Below are positions 1 to 6,740 of a stretch of 16,414 nucleotides of DNA, one piece after another (position 1 is the stretch's first letter; the number at the start of each line of letters is the position of its first letter). Location of the stretch: positions 42,421 to 58,834 of the forward strand of contig DEIK01000009.1 in assembly GCA_002352425.1 (NCBI GenBank), given 5' to 3'. The DNA is from Rhodobacteraceae bacterium UBA2776. Its GTDB lineage: Bacteria > Pseudomonadota > Alphaproteobacteria > Rhodobacterales > Rhodobacteraceae. The translations under genes were made by a program, and so were the position numbers. The notes under the pieces are model-generated. The model was not told the origin of the DNA and ran no database searches. It saw only the letters and a list, made by a program, of their open reading frames with translations.

Positions 1-591
1 AGCCCACAAGGCGCTGATTGGTGGGACAAAGTCGACAGTAAATTCAAAGGCTGGGGCGCGAACCAATGGGCCGCCGCAGGATTTCGGGCTGTTCCGGGTG
101 CGATTGCACGCAAATCAGCCTTCATCGCGCCAGGCGTGGTTTTGATGCCGTCCTTCGTCAATTTGGGCGCCTATGTGGACACAGGCACCATGGTTGACAC
201 TTGGGCCTCGGTTGGGTCCTGCGCGCAGATTGGCAAAAACGTGCATCTGTCCGGTGGCGTTGGCATTGGCGGCGTTTTGGAGCCTATGCAGGCTGGCCCG
301 ACCATCATCGAAGACAATTGTTTCATCGGCGCGCGCTCCGAAGTTGTTGAAGGCGTGATCGTACGCGAGGGCGCTGTCCTTGGCATGGGGGTTTATATCG
401 GCCAATCCACCAAGATTGTTGATCGCGAAACGGGTGAATTCACCTATGGTGAAGTGCCGCCCTATTCGGTGGTGGTTTCGGGCACGATGCCATCAAAGAA
501 CGGCGTTAATCTGTACTGCGCTGTAATCGTGAAACGGGTGGACGAGCGCACGCGCTCCAAGACTGGTATCAATGAGCTGTTGCGTGACTGA
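1..591 (+). CDS. dapD: 2,3,4,5-tetrahydropyridine-2,6-dicarboxylate N-succinyltransferase, 5' end missing
   Basis: DapD transfers succinyl from succinyl-CoA to tetrahydrodipicolinate in the succinylase branch of lysine/meso-diaminopimelate synthesis, in the cytoplasm. The reading frame is open from base 1 and ends at TGA 589-591, giving 196 residues. The family is usually about 275 residues, so roughly the first 80 lie outside the window. The visible part is the left-handed beta-helix: hexapeptide-type repeats run from SAFIAPGVVLMPSFVNLGAY through GTMVDTWASVGSCAQIGKNV, followed by GGVGIGGVLEP and the RSEVVEGVIVREGAVLGMGV stretch. The C-terminal part (PPYSVVVSGTMPSKNGVNLYCAVIVKRVDERTRSKTGINELLRD region) is typical of the family. 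The next gene overlaps its stop codon, so at least dapD, the small hypothetical gene and the phosphatase gene look cotranscribed. Identification is firm. Confidence 0.96.
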   Translation, partial: SPQGADWWDKVDSKFKGWGANQWAAAGFRAVPGAIARKSAFIAPGVVLMPSFVNLGAYVDTGTMVDTWASVGSCAQIGKNVHLSGGVGIGGVLEPMQAGPTIIEDNCFIGARSEVVEGVIVREGAVLGMGVYIGQSTKIVDRETGEFTYGEVPPYSVVVSGTMPSKNGVNLYCAVIVKRVDERTRSKTGINELLRD

Positions 592-970
592 TAAACCTGA
601 AAACCCCGAAAAGCCCAAGAAGAAGGTTTCGCGCCAGCAGGTTTATACCCTGTTGGTCGAGGTTGGCCGTATGGAAGGCGACGGATTGCCAGAAGGCGCA
701 ACTGGGGCGGCGTTGATGATCTATGCCAGTGGTGTGGATGAGCCCGAAGCGGTGCGCGAAACTGTGGCGATCCTGAAACGCGCTGATGTGGCACCGCTGG
801 ATGTGACCGGATACGGCACCCTAAAGGAACGCGAAGAACAGGGGCACGACATTTCCGAAGATGAGCGCGGATTGATGCAGCGGGCGCTGGATGAAAACAG
901 TGTGATCGTGGCGCAGATGACACCGTTCTTTGAAGACCAAAAAACCGCCGACGAAAGTAAACTCCATTGA
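584..970 (+). CDS. conserved hypothetical protein between dapD and a HAD phosphatase
   Basis: This encodes a soluble, acidic protein of about 128 residues with no signal peptide, membrane segment or catalytic motif that I recognise. It has a Lys/Pro-rich start (DKPENPEKPKKKVSRQQ), a helical middle (VYTLLVEVGRMEGDGLPEGA) and a C-terminal part with VIVAQMTPFFED. I chose GTG 584, which overlaps the dapD stop by 8 nt (GTGACTGA). An in-frame ATG at 572 would add MSCC and overlap by 20 nt. Neither start has a clear Shine-Dalgarno sequence, so translation probably depends on coupling to dapD. Its stop overlaps the TTG start of the next gene (TTGA, 967-970). Similar short proteins beside dapD occur in Rhodobacteraceae as far as I recall, but I cannot assign a function. 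Confidence 0.8.
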   Translation: MTDKPENPEKPKKKVSRQQVYTLLVEVGRMEGDGLPEGATGAALMIYASGVDEPEAVRETVAILKRADVAPLDVTGYGTLKEREEQGHDISEDERGLMQRALDENSVIVAQMTPFFEDQKTADESKLH

Positions 971-1605
971 GCACGATTTTCTGGGACCTTGACGGCACCC
1001 TGACAGACCCAAAACCTGGCATCACCAAATCATTCATCTATGCGCTGGAAAAACTAGGCATGCCAACGCCCGCGCCGGATGATCTGGAGTGGGTGATTGG
1101 CCCGGCCTTGCTGGATAGTTTCGCCCAACTGGGGGTGGATGACCCACAGGTTGCCGTAAATTTTTATCGCGAGCGCTACACCAAGGATGGGTTGTTTGAA
1201 AACCGTGTCTATGATGGCATACCGCAACTGTTATCCGGCCTGCAAAACGCGGGCTACACCATGTGTATTGCCACCGCAAAACCGCATGCCTATGCCCGCA
1301 AAATCACCGCGCATTTCGGCTTGGCGCAATACATGTCCCATGAATTTGGCCCCGAGCTGGACGGCACCCGCAACAACAAGGGCGAGCTGTTGGCCTATGC
1401 GCTGAACCAAACGGGTTGCGACGCGGCAACCTCGATCATGATTGGCGACCGGCACCACGATATTGATGCGGCCCGTGCGGTGGGGATGAAGTCCATCGGC
1501 GTGACATGGGGCTACGGATCCAAGGGCGAGTTGGGGCAAGCGAATACGCTGTGCGCCACGCCTACGGAATTGCAGATGGCGATATCAAAGCTGCAGCCGC
1601 TTTAG
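967..1605 (+). CDS. HAD-superfamily hydrolase, phosphoglycolate phosphatase-like
   Basis: This is a 212-residue HAD phosphatase. Motif I is DLDGT with nucleophile Asp7 and acid/base Asp9. Motif II is IATAK with Thr103. The motif III lysine is probably Lys138 (RNNKGE), and motif IV is GDRHHD with Asp161 and Asp165 for Mg2+ binding. A small helical cap lies between motifs I and II, as in the Gph/PpaX class. The substrate is uncertain: phosphoglycolate or another small phosphate ester is plausible. The start must be TTG 967 because motif I begins at residue 7 and no ATG lies upstream in frame. The TTGA overlap with the previous stop supports coupling. The 3' end overlaps the convergent receptor pseudogene by 4 nt (1602-1605), leaving no room for an intergenic terminator. 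Confidence 0.9.
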   Translation: MSTIFWDLDGTLTDPKPGITKSFIYALEKLGMPTPAPDDLEWVIGPALLDSFAQLGVDDPQVAVNFYRERYTKDGLFENRVYDGIPQLLSGLQNAGYTMCIATAKPHAYARKITAHFGLAQYMSHEFGPELDGTRNNKGELLAYALNQTGCDAATSIMIGDRHHDIDAARAVGMKSIGVTWGYGSKGELGQANTLCATPTELQMAISKLQPL

Positions 1606-2452
1606 ATGCCGTTTACGCCAAACCATTTGCGATACAGCGTGTCATAGGTGCCGTCTTCGCGCAGGCGCAGCAGGCTTTGGTTGAGCGGCTCGGCCAGGGG
1701 CGAATTGGGCGGTAAAACAATGCCATAGTTTTCGCGTAAAAACACCGCCCCGACGATCCGCGCTTTGCCGCGTCCAATGGTGTTAGCGTAATAGGCCAAT
1801 ACAGGGGCGTCAAAAACCACGGCGTCCAAGGTGTTGCCCTCAAATGCGGCCAGCATGGTTTCCAGATCGTCATAGCCGGAATGCCGAATGTCGCGCCCGA
1901 CGTGGTTCCAACCGATTTGCCGTGTAAGTCATTGACAGAATCGACCGAGGATTGGATCTCGGCGATGGTCAGCGTTGCCGTGATTTTGGCGACCACCAAG
2001 GACACAATGAACAGTGACGAAACCACCAGTAAAACGCCAAACATGCGCCCGAATGCCGAGCGCGGTACACGTTCCTCAAAACCGCCGTTGACCACCAGAT
2101 GGAGCGCCCACCAGAAGGCTGGAAACATAGCCTTGCGTGCTGGCATGTCGAAATAGGGCTGATGAGCCCGTTCAAACCGCCACATCAGCATACCGCCCGC
2201 AAACAGGACAGCAAATGACAGCGCGATCGTCAGCAAAAGGTCTTTGGAAAACTGCGGTGCGCGGACGATCTCGGAATTCCGCCGCATGTCAATCATCAAA
2301 GCCTTCCACAGCTCGATACTAAAGCCTGTGCCGACCCCGTCCTGCGTCATTGAAAATGGCGGGCGGGTGACCGTTGAAACCCGCAAAGTTTGCGCAAATA
2401 CCGTTGAAACAACTGCATTGGCCAAGAAAATAGAAAGCAGCAAAATGCGAAT
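1602..2452 (-). pseudogene. ionotropic glutamate receptor-like substrate-binding protein/ion channel, frameshifted and internally deleted
   Basis: The parts match the bacterial glutamate-receptor-like layout of a periplasmic binding domain split by a channel module. In order they are: a signal peptide ending near VSTVFA, the start of lobe 1 (LRVSTVTRPPFSM), TM1 (LLLTIALSFAVLFAGGMLMW), a pore-loop region (FPAFWWALHLVVNGG), TM2 (MFGVLLVVSSLFIVSLVVA) and lobe 2 (DLHGKSVGTTSGA). The frame then breaks near 1886-1892. The family-like C-terminus (DDLETMLAAFEGNTLDAVVF to DTLYRKWFGVNGI) continues in another frame to TAA 1602-1604, consistent with loss of one base. Lobe 1 also lacks the 70 or so residues expected between GFSIELWKAL and SKDLLL (near 2280-2310). 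The best-spaced start after GGAG is ATT at 2450-2452, possibly a mutated ATG; TTG 2441-2443 is the alternative. Three lesions argue for a decayed gene rather than one sequencing error. Confidence 0.82.
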
Positions 2453-2527
2453 TGTAAGCTCCCCAACTCAGCCACCCTAGTGCAACAGTCGGCCTCAAAT
2501 AACAATCCGATATTTGCGCGGGAGCGA

Positions 2528-3631
2528 TTAGTGAATTACACCGGTTTGCAGCGCCATTGCCTCGTAAGACCGCAACAGCGGGCGGGCGATTTCCTTGTGG
2601 TAGGGTACATCACCGGGTTGCAATCCAGACAGCAATGTAGACTTTAACAATTCTGGATGGTCAGCGATTTGACCGATAAACAGGCTCTCCATTTGGCAGC
2701 CCGCTACAGTGATAATTTCATGCCCATCAAACAGCAGTTGAAACAATTTAATGCTGCCGTCGCAATTTGTTTCGCGAATAACATTCACGTTGTTGGCCAG
2801 ATGCCGCGCTTCGACGAGCACACTTTCAACGCCAAACAGATACTCAATTTCAGTATTCTCAAACACCAACCGTTGTTCCGGCGCGACCAGCACATCCTGT
2901 TTTAACCCAAAATACGGCGCCCGCAGACGCAGTGGTTGAAACAACCCGCGGGTTGGCACGGTGCGCTCGCAAATCCAGCGGATCGGTTGCGGGCCGTTGT
3001 CCGCCGTTGAAACCAAATCGCCGCAGAGCAGGTTCTCGATTGGCATCGGGCCATTGGGCGTTTCAATTAGGGACTGTTGGGCGATGCTGGGGGTAAACCC
3101 AACAGGCTCAATCCGATCGGAAACCCCCATGAATGTCACGCGGCCATCGACGTTGGCATGAGGTTTTTGCGCCAACAAAGCATCAATGATTTCCATCGGC
3201 ATCGGCAGGGGTGCGTTGGTTTCCGCTTGACTAAGGGCGCCATTTTCGGGGGTCTCGGCTGACAAGAGCGCCGTGTTGCTTTCCACATCCCAAGAGAAAG
3301 TGACCCGCAATTGAGTTTGCATATGACCAGACTCGCCTTCGACCCGAAGGTGGCAAACGGCATCGCCCAGTTTCAGGTGCGCGGTCACGCTGCCATCGGC
3401 GTCAATCACCAGTGAAAACAGGTTGTTCTCAGCGCCGGAAATTGAGCAGTGCAACAGTGAGGCAGAGGTCGGGTTCTCGTGATCAAGCGTGGTCTCGACA
3501 ATCAGGCTGCCTGCGTTCAGATTGCGTGATGCCGTTGTAACAGAGGCACAAAACGCCCTGACGGGGTCGTAATTTGGCCCGCGCAGCGCGGAAAATGACG
3601 TGTCATTTTTGGCAAGCCAAACCAACCCCAT
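2528..3631 (-). CDS. Hint-domain protein with Ser in place of the catalytic Cys
   Basis: This is a 367-residue protein. Residues 1 to about 175 are beta-rich and unrecognised at motif level, possibly a lectin/LamG-like fold (SLIVETTLDHE, LRVTFSWDVES). Residues about 181-325 are a Hedgehog/intein-type (Hint_2) domain: TPNGPMPIENLLCGDLVST, NGPQPIRWI, APEQRLV, QLLFDGHE and ESLFIG. These align block by block with the upstream neighbour. The canonical start, Cys-Phe-x-x-Gly-Thr, is replaced by PSIAQQS, an ungapped match that puts Ser182 at the nucleophile position, so Cys-type autoprocessing is not expected. There is no clear signal peptide. The ATG start at 3631 has only a weak upstream purine signal. 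It lies 84 bp downstream of the other Hint gene on the same strand, and no terminator is visible between them, so cotranscription is likely. The biological role is unknown. Confidence 0.8.
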   Translation of the reverse strand: MGLVWLAKNDTSFSALRGPNYDPVRAFCASVTTASRNLNAGSLIVETTLDHENPTSASLLHCSISGAENNLFSLVIDADGSVTAHLKLGDAVCHLRVEGESGHMQTQLRVTFSWDVESNTALLSAETPENGALSQAETNAPLPMPMEIIDALLAQKPHANVDGRVTFMGVSDRIEPVGFTPSIAQQSLIETPNGPMPIENLLCGDLVSTADNGPQPIRWICERTVPTRGLFQPLRLRAPYFGLKQDVLVAPEQRLVFENTEIEYLFGVESVLVEARHLANNVNVIRETNCDGSIKLFQLLFDGHEIITVAGCQMESLFIGQIADHPELLKSTLLSGLQPGDVPYHKEIARPLLRSYEAMALQTGVIH

Positions 3632-3715
3632 AATCTAGATCGCCCCACCCAAACGACAGGTGCATGGCGCCAATCGTTTTGCATGAACGGTCAATGACAT
3701 TGAGTGGTGCATCTA

Positions 3716-5290
3716 TTAAGCTGCCATCGCGGTTTGGGTTAGCATTTTCGTCTCGAACCCACGCAGGGTTCGGCGGGCGGATGGGCTGTAACCCAGACCC
3801 GTTTCCCTGTCGATTTCGGGGAACAGCGCACAGATTTCGTCGATGGTTTCTTGCTCGAAAGCGTGGCTGGTTTGCGGACCAGGCAAGAAACTTTCGGTGG
3901 TCAGCCCTTCGGAAAAAATGACTTGATGGCGGTCAAACAACAGGTGCACATAGGTGACGTTACCACCCGCTTGAATGCGCACGGATTGGTCGTTGACCAA
4001 GTCCTTGGCTGCGACCAACACTTCGGATTCGCCAAACAGCAGTTCGGCCAAGCTGTCGCGGATCAAAACACGGTGTTGTGGCGAAACCAGCAGGTTGCGG
4101 TGATCACCAAAGGTGTTGGCCTTAATGCGAACGGGGGCAAAATTGTCCTTGGCTTTGACCGTGCGCTGACCAATCCAGCGCAGTGGCTGCGGGCCGTCAT
4201 CATGGGTCATCACCAGATCACCGGGTTCCAGCGTTTCAACAGCGACTTCGCCATCGGGGGTCAGGATCATGGTGCCAGACACAAAGCAGGGAATGGTCGC
4301 GACTGTTACAAAGCCGACATCCGTGGCTCCGGTAGAGCTGGCGACCTCATAGGAGAAATTGATGACACCAGTATCGGCATCGCCGACGACCGTCATGGTG
4401 CCATCCGCATTCAAGGTCACGACATCGCCTGACGGCAGCGTCACCGTATCGCCAATCGCGACGGCTACACCATTGATATGGGTGATCGTCAGGGTGCCGC
4501 CGGTTGAATTGATGTCATTGCCCAACGCGTCAATGATGCGGGTGCCGTCGGCATACATTGTATCTGTGTCATGAACGGCGACCAGCGTGGTTTGCACGCT
4601 GTTCCCCGCAATCAGCAGGTTGGTGTCATAGGATGAATCGCCCTGATCGGCGACGCCAATGCGGATCGAGTTTACCACTCCGGCATTCACCGGAATTGTC
4701 AGGGTCAAGGTGATCGTCAGTCCGTCCATTTCGGTGTTGAATACATCGCCAGTGTTATCAAGAAACAGATTTTCGTTGGTGCCCGAATTGATGTTTTGGA
4801 CATCCGCGTCACCGTTGCCCACCGACATCTCCACGTAATTGCCGTTAATCCAAACACCGATAATGTCAGAAAATGAACTCCAGTATTCCGGGTATTCTTC
4901 GGAACTGAGGGTGAACTGCATTGTCATTGTATCGCCTGTAGGGATGAAATCGACATCCAGAATCGAGGCGTCGTAGGTGCTGCCACCTGCAATGGCGTTA
5001 AAACCGGGGTCATTGTTTACGCCATGGGTATTGGTCGATGTCCCGCTATTATTGTTCGACTGCCCGTGGAAGTTGGTAAAATCATGCGCCTTGCCGGTTG
5101 AAAGGATAACGCCAGTATCGCCAGGGGTGGCGTCGGGAGCTGTTGAATCACCGTTTGAATATACACCCGAAGAGCGGTTGTCGCCTGTGTAGCTGGCGCT
5201 GACCACCGTCACACCATCGCCAAAGATGGTTTCGGCCATAGTTATGGCGCTTGCGCCGGTGTTCACCGCTAATTCAGATGCTGCTACCAT
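3716..5290 (-). CDS. choice-of-anchor L and Hint-domain protein
   Basis: This encodes 524 residues from ATG 5290, which is preceded by GGAG at a 6-nt spacing. An in-frame ATG at 5302 would add four residues but would place this GGAG inside the gene. Residues about 1-230 match the choice-of-anchor L domain, with SSEEYPEY at 129-136 as its hallmark, and are rich in Asn, Ser, Gly and Thr. Residues about 240-330 look like a cadherin/VCBS-type beta-sandwich (DTVTLPSGDVVTLNADGTMT). The Hint domain begins at Cys335 (PCFVSGT) and includes TPDGEVAVETLEPGDLV, SPQHR (403-407) and the LLFDRHQVI block with His455. No classical signal peptide is present, so a type I-like or other leaderless export route is a guess. 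An intact Cys makes self-cleavage or C-terminal ligation chemically possible; the role itself is unknown. Confidence 0.87.
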   Translation of the reverse strand: MVAASELAVNTGASAITMAETIFGDGVTVVSASYTGDNRSSGVYSNGDSTAPDATPGDTGVILSTGKAHDFTNFHGQSNNNSGTSTNTHGVNNDPGFNAIAGGSTYDASILDVDFIPTGDTMTMQFTLSSEEYPEYWSSFSDIIGVWINGNYVEMSVGNGDADVQNINSGTNENLFLDNTGDVFNTEMDGLTITLTLTIPVNAGVVNSIRIGVADQGDSSYDTNLLIAGNSVQTTLVAVHDTDTMYADGTRIIDALGNDINSTGGTLTITHINGVAVAIGDTVTLPSGDVVTLNADGTMTVVGDADTGVINFSYEVASSTGATDVGFVTVATIPCFVSGTMILTPDGEVAVETLEPGDLVMTHDDGPQPLRWIGQRTVKAKDNFAPVRIKANTFGDHRNLLVSPQHRVLIRDSLAELLFGESEVLVAAKDLVNDQSVRIQAGGNVTYVHLLFDRHQVIFSEGLTTESFLPGPQTSHAFEQETIDEICALFPEIDRETGLGYSPSARRTLRGFETKMLTQTAMAA

Positions 5291-5422
5291 GCCTGTCTCC
5301 ATTATCGGAAACAGTGCAAACGCCCGTTACTGGGATTTATTCCGTGTCGCCACGTGTAAATCTTTTTTAGTTCTGCTCGGTTGGACCACGTTGGATCCAT
5401 CGTTTGCCCTGCCTCGGGTCTA

Positions 5423-5465
5423 TTTGTTAACCGTACCTAATCAACATTTTGCCGCTTTGTTAACC
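5423..5465. repeat. 10-bp direct repeat TTTGTTAACC, copies 33 bp apart
   Basis: The decamer TTTGTTAACC occurs exactly at 5423-5432 and 5456-5465. The 33-bp start-to-start spacing is close to three helical turns, so both copies would face the same side of the DNA. Each copy contains the palindrome GTTAAC. It resembles a half site of the alphaproteobacterial CtrA box (TTAA-N7-TTAA), but no second TTAA sits at the right distance from either copy. A pair of sites for a dimeric regulator is an inference. Confidence 0.5.
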
Positions 5466-5539
5466 CTTTACGAACACTTTCTTATGTCGGGTTTGGTTTT
5501 TTGTATCCTGCAAGCAACAGAGCGATTGATTTGTGTGCA

Positions 5540-5566
5540 TTGCCGTAGCAAGGCAGACCATATATT
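5540..5566 (+). promoter_or_regulatory. possible dapE promoter
   Basis: A -10-like TATATT at 5561-5566 matches the sigma-70 consensus at five of six positions. A -35-like TTGCCG at 5540-5545 matches at four of six, but the spacer is only 15 bp, shorter than ideal. A start near 5573 would give a leader of about 19 nt carrying the AGGAGG site. The call is weak because of the spacing. Confidence 0.3.
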
Positions 5567-5580
5567 GGTGTTTCCAACTC

Positions 5581-5586
5581 AGGAGG
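5581..5586 (+). promoter_or_regulatory. strong Shine-Dalgarno site of dapE
   Basis: AGGAGG is a perfect match to the anti-Shine-Dalgarno core and sits 5 nt before ATG 5592. It fixes the dapE start, although the open frame continues upstream to 5226. Confidence 0.85.
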
Positions 5587-5591
5587 CACTA

Positions 5592-6740
5592 ATGACCAAA
5601 GCAATAGATCCCGTCCAACTCACCGCAGATTTACTGCGGTGCCCCAGCGTAACCCCCGTTGAGGGCGGTGCCTTGGCGCTGCTAGAGGCGCTTTTGTCGG
5701 GCGCCGGATTTACCTGCACCCGTGTTGATCGCGGCGACGTGTCGAACCTGTTTGCCCGTTGGGGCGGGCAGACCAATGGGCGTACTTTCGGATTTAACGG
5801 CCACACCGATGTGGTTCCCATCGGAGACGAGGCCGCCTGGACCCGCGGCCCATTTAGTGGTGAGATTGTTGATGGGGTGCTTTGGGGGCGCGGGGCGCAG
5901 GATATGAAATCAGGCGTCGCCGCATTTGCTGCCGCCGCAATTGATTTCGTGCGCGACACACCGCCTGACGGGTCTATCGTTTTGGCAATCACAGGTGACG
6001 AAGAGGGCGACGCGGTGGATGGCACCGTGGCGCTGCTGGACTGGATGCAAGCCAATGGCGAAAAGATGGATGCCTGCCTGGTTGGCGAGCCAACTTGCCC
6101 AAATCAGATGGGCGAGATGATGAAGATCGGCCGCCGCGGTTCGATGACCACTTTCTTCACGGTGCAGGGCAAACAGGGCCACTCGGCCTATCCGCATCGC
6201 GCCAAAAATCCATTGCCACCGATGGTGCGTCTCATGGATATTCTGGCCTCACATGCATTGGATCAAGGCACCGATCACTTTGACGCCTCGACCCTTGCTG
6301 TGACCACGATTGACACAGGTAACACGGCCACCAACGTGATCCCGGCACAGTGCCGCGCCACCGTGAATATCCGTTTCAACGATGCCCACCATTCCGATGA
6401 TCTAACAGCATGGATACGGGGCGAAGCCGACAAGGTTGCCGCCGAATTTGGCGTCGAAATCACTATGCAAACCAAAGTGTCTGGCGAAAGCTTCATCACC
6501 CCGCCAGGACCGCTGTCCGATCTGGTCGCCGTTGCCGTTCAGGCGGAATGCGGCGTGACGCCAGAGATGTCGACCACTGGCGGAACATCTGATGCGCGCT
6601 TTGTCAAAGATCACTGTCCAGTGGTTGAATTCGGCTTGGTTGGTAACACAATGCATCAGGTTGATGAGCGGGTTGAAGTGGCGCAGATTGTTCAGCTCAA
6701 GCAAATCTACACACGGATTTTGCGTGACTATTTCGCCTAA
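5592..6740 (+). CDS. dapE: succinyl-diaminopimelate desuccinylase
   Basis: DapE hydrolyses N-succinyl-L,L-diaminopimelate to L,L-diaminopimelate and succinate, the desuccinylation step of the succinylase branch that dapD opens. The 382-residue protein has the M20 dizinc peptidase layout. Metal and catalytic residues are visible: His71 and Asp73 (FNGHTDVVP), Asp104 (GRGAQDMKSG), Glu137/Glu138 (ITGDEEG), Glu166 (VGEPT) and His355 (GNTMHQVDE). The dimerisation lid lies between about residues 180 and 290, and the substrate-binding TGGTSDARF is at 329-337. The length matches the family. The start at ATG 5592 is set by AGGAGG. The downstream glycosyltransferase-like gene overlaps its end by 17 nt. 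All key residues are present, so the enzyme should be active. Confidence 0.97.
   Translation: MTKAIDPVQLTADLLRCPSVTPVEGGALALLEALLSGAGFTCTRVDRGDVSNLFARWGGQTNGRTFGFNGHTDVVPIGDEAAWTRGPFSGEIVDGVLWGRGAQDMKSGVAAFAAAAIDFVRDTPPDGSIVLAITGDEEGDAVDGTVALLDWMQANGEKMDACLVGEPTCPNQMGEMMKIGRRGSMTTFFTVQGKQGHSAYPHRAKNPLPPMVRLMDILASHALDQGTDHFDASTLAVTTIDTGNTATNVIPAQCRATVNIRFNDAHHSDDLTAWIRGEADKVAAEFGVEITMQTKVSGESFITPPGPLSDLVAVAVQAECGVTPEMSTTGGTSDARFVKDHCPVVEFGLVGNTMHQVDERVEVAQIVQLKQIYTRILRDYFA

Larger units (their letters stand above)
5291..5591. promoter_or_regulatory. AT-rich divergent intergenic region between the Hint operon and dapE
   Basis: This 301-bp stretch separates the start codons of the minus-strand Hint gene and plus-strand dapE. 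It is visibly richer in A+T than the flanking genes. An open frame joins dapE from upstream, but it has no recognisable domain and ignores the strong dapE ribosome-binding site, so I do not treat it as coding. It should carry the promoters of both transcription units. Inside it are a 10-bp direct repeat (5423-5432 and 5456-5465) and a possible dapE -10 element. I see no tRNA or riboswitch fold. Confidence 0.6.

Noticed and set aside
462..1037. Minus-strand open frame of 191 codons opposite dapD and the next gene
   Set aside because: It is Arg/Pro/Ser-rich low-complexity translation typical of antisense frames in GC-rich DNA.
3632..3715. Terminator between the two Hint genes
   Set aside because: No GC-rich hairpin followed by a T run is visible on the minus strand.
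3851..4432. Plus-strand open frame of 193 codons inside the Hint gene
   Set aside because: It is antisense to a gene with clear Hint and anchor L motifs and shows no domain of its own.
5423..5480. CtrA binding site
   Set aside because: Both TTAACC copies lack a second TTAA seven bases on, so the full CtrA box is not present.
5226..5591. Upstream in-frame extension of dapE giving a 504-residue protein
   Set aside because: The extension has no domain match, overlaps the Hint gene start region, and AGGAGG at 5581-5586 sets the start at 5592.
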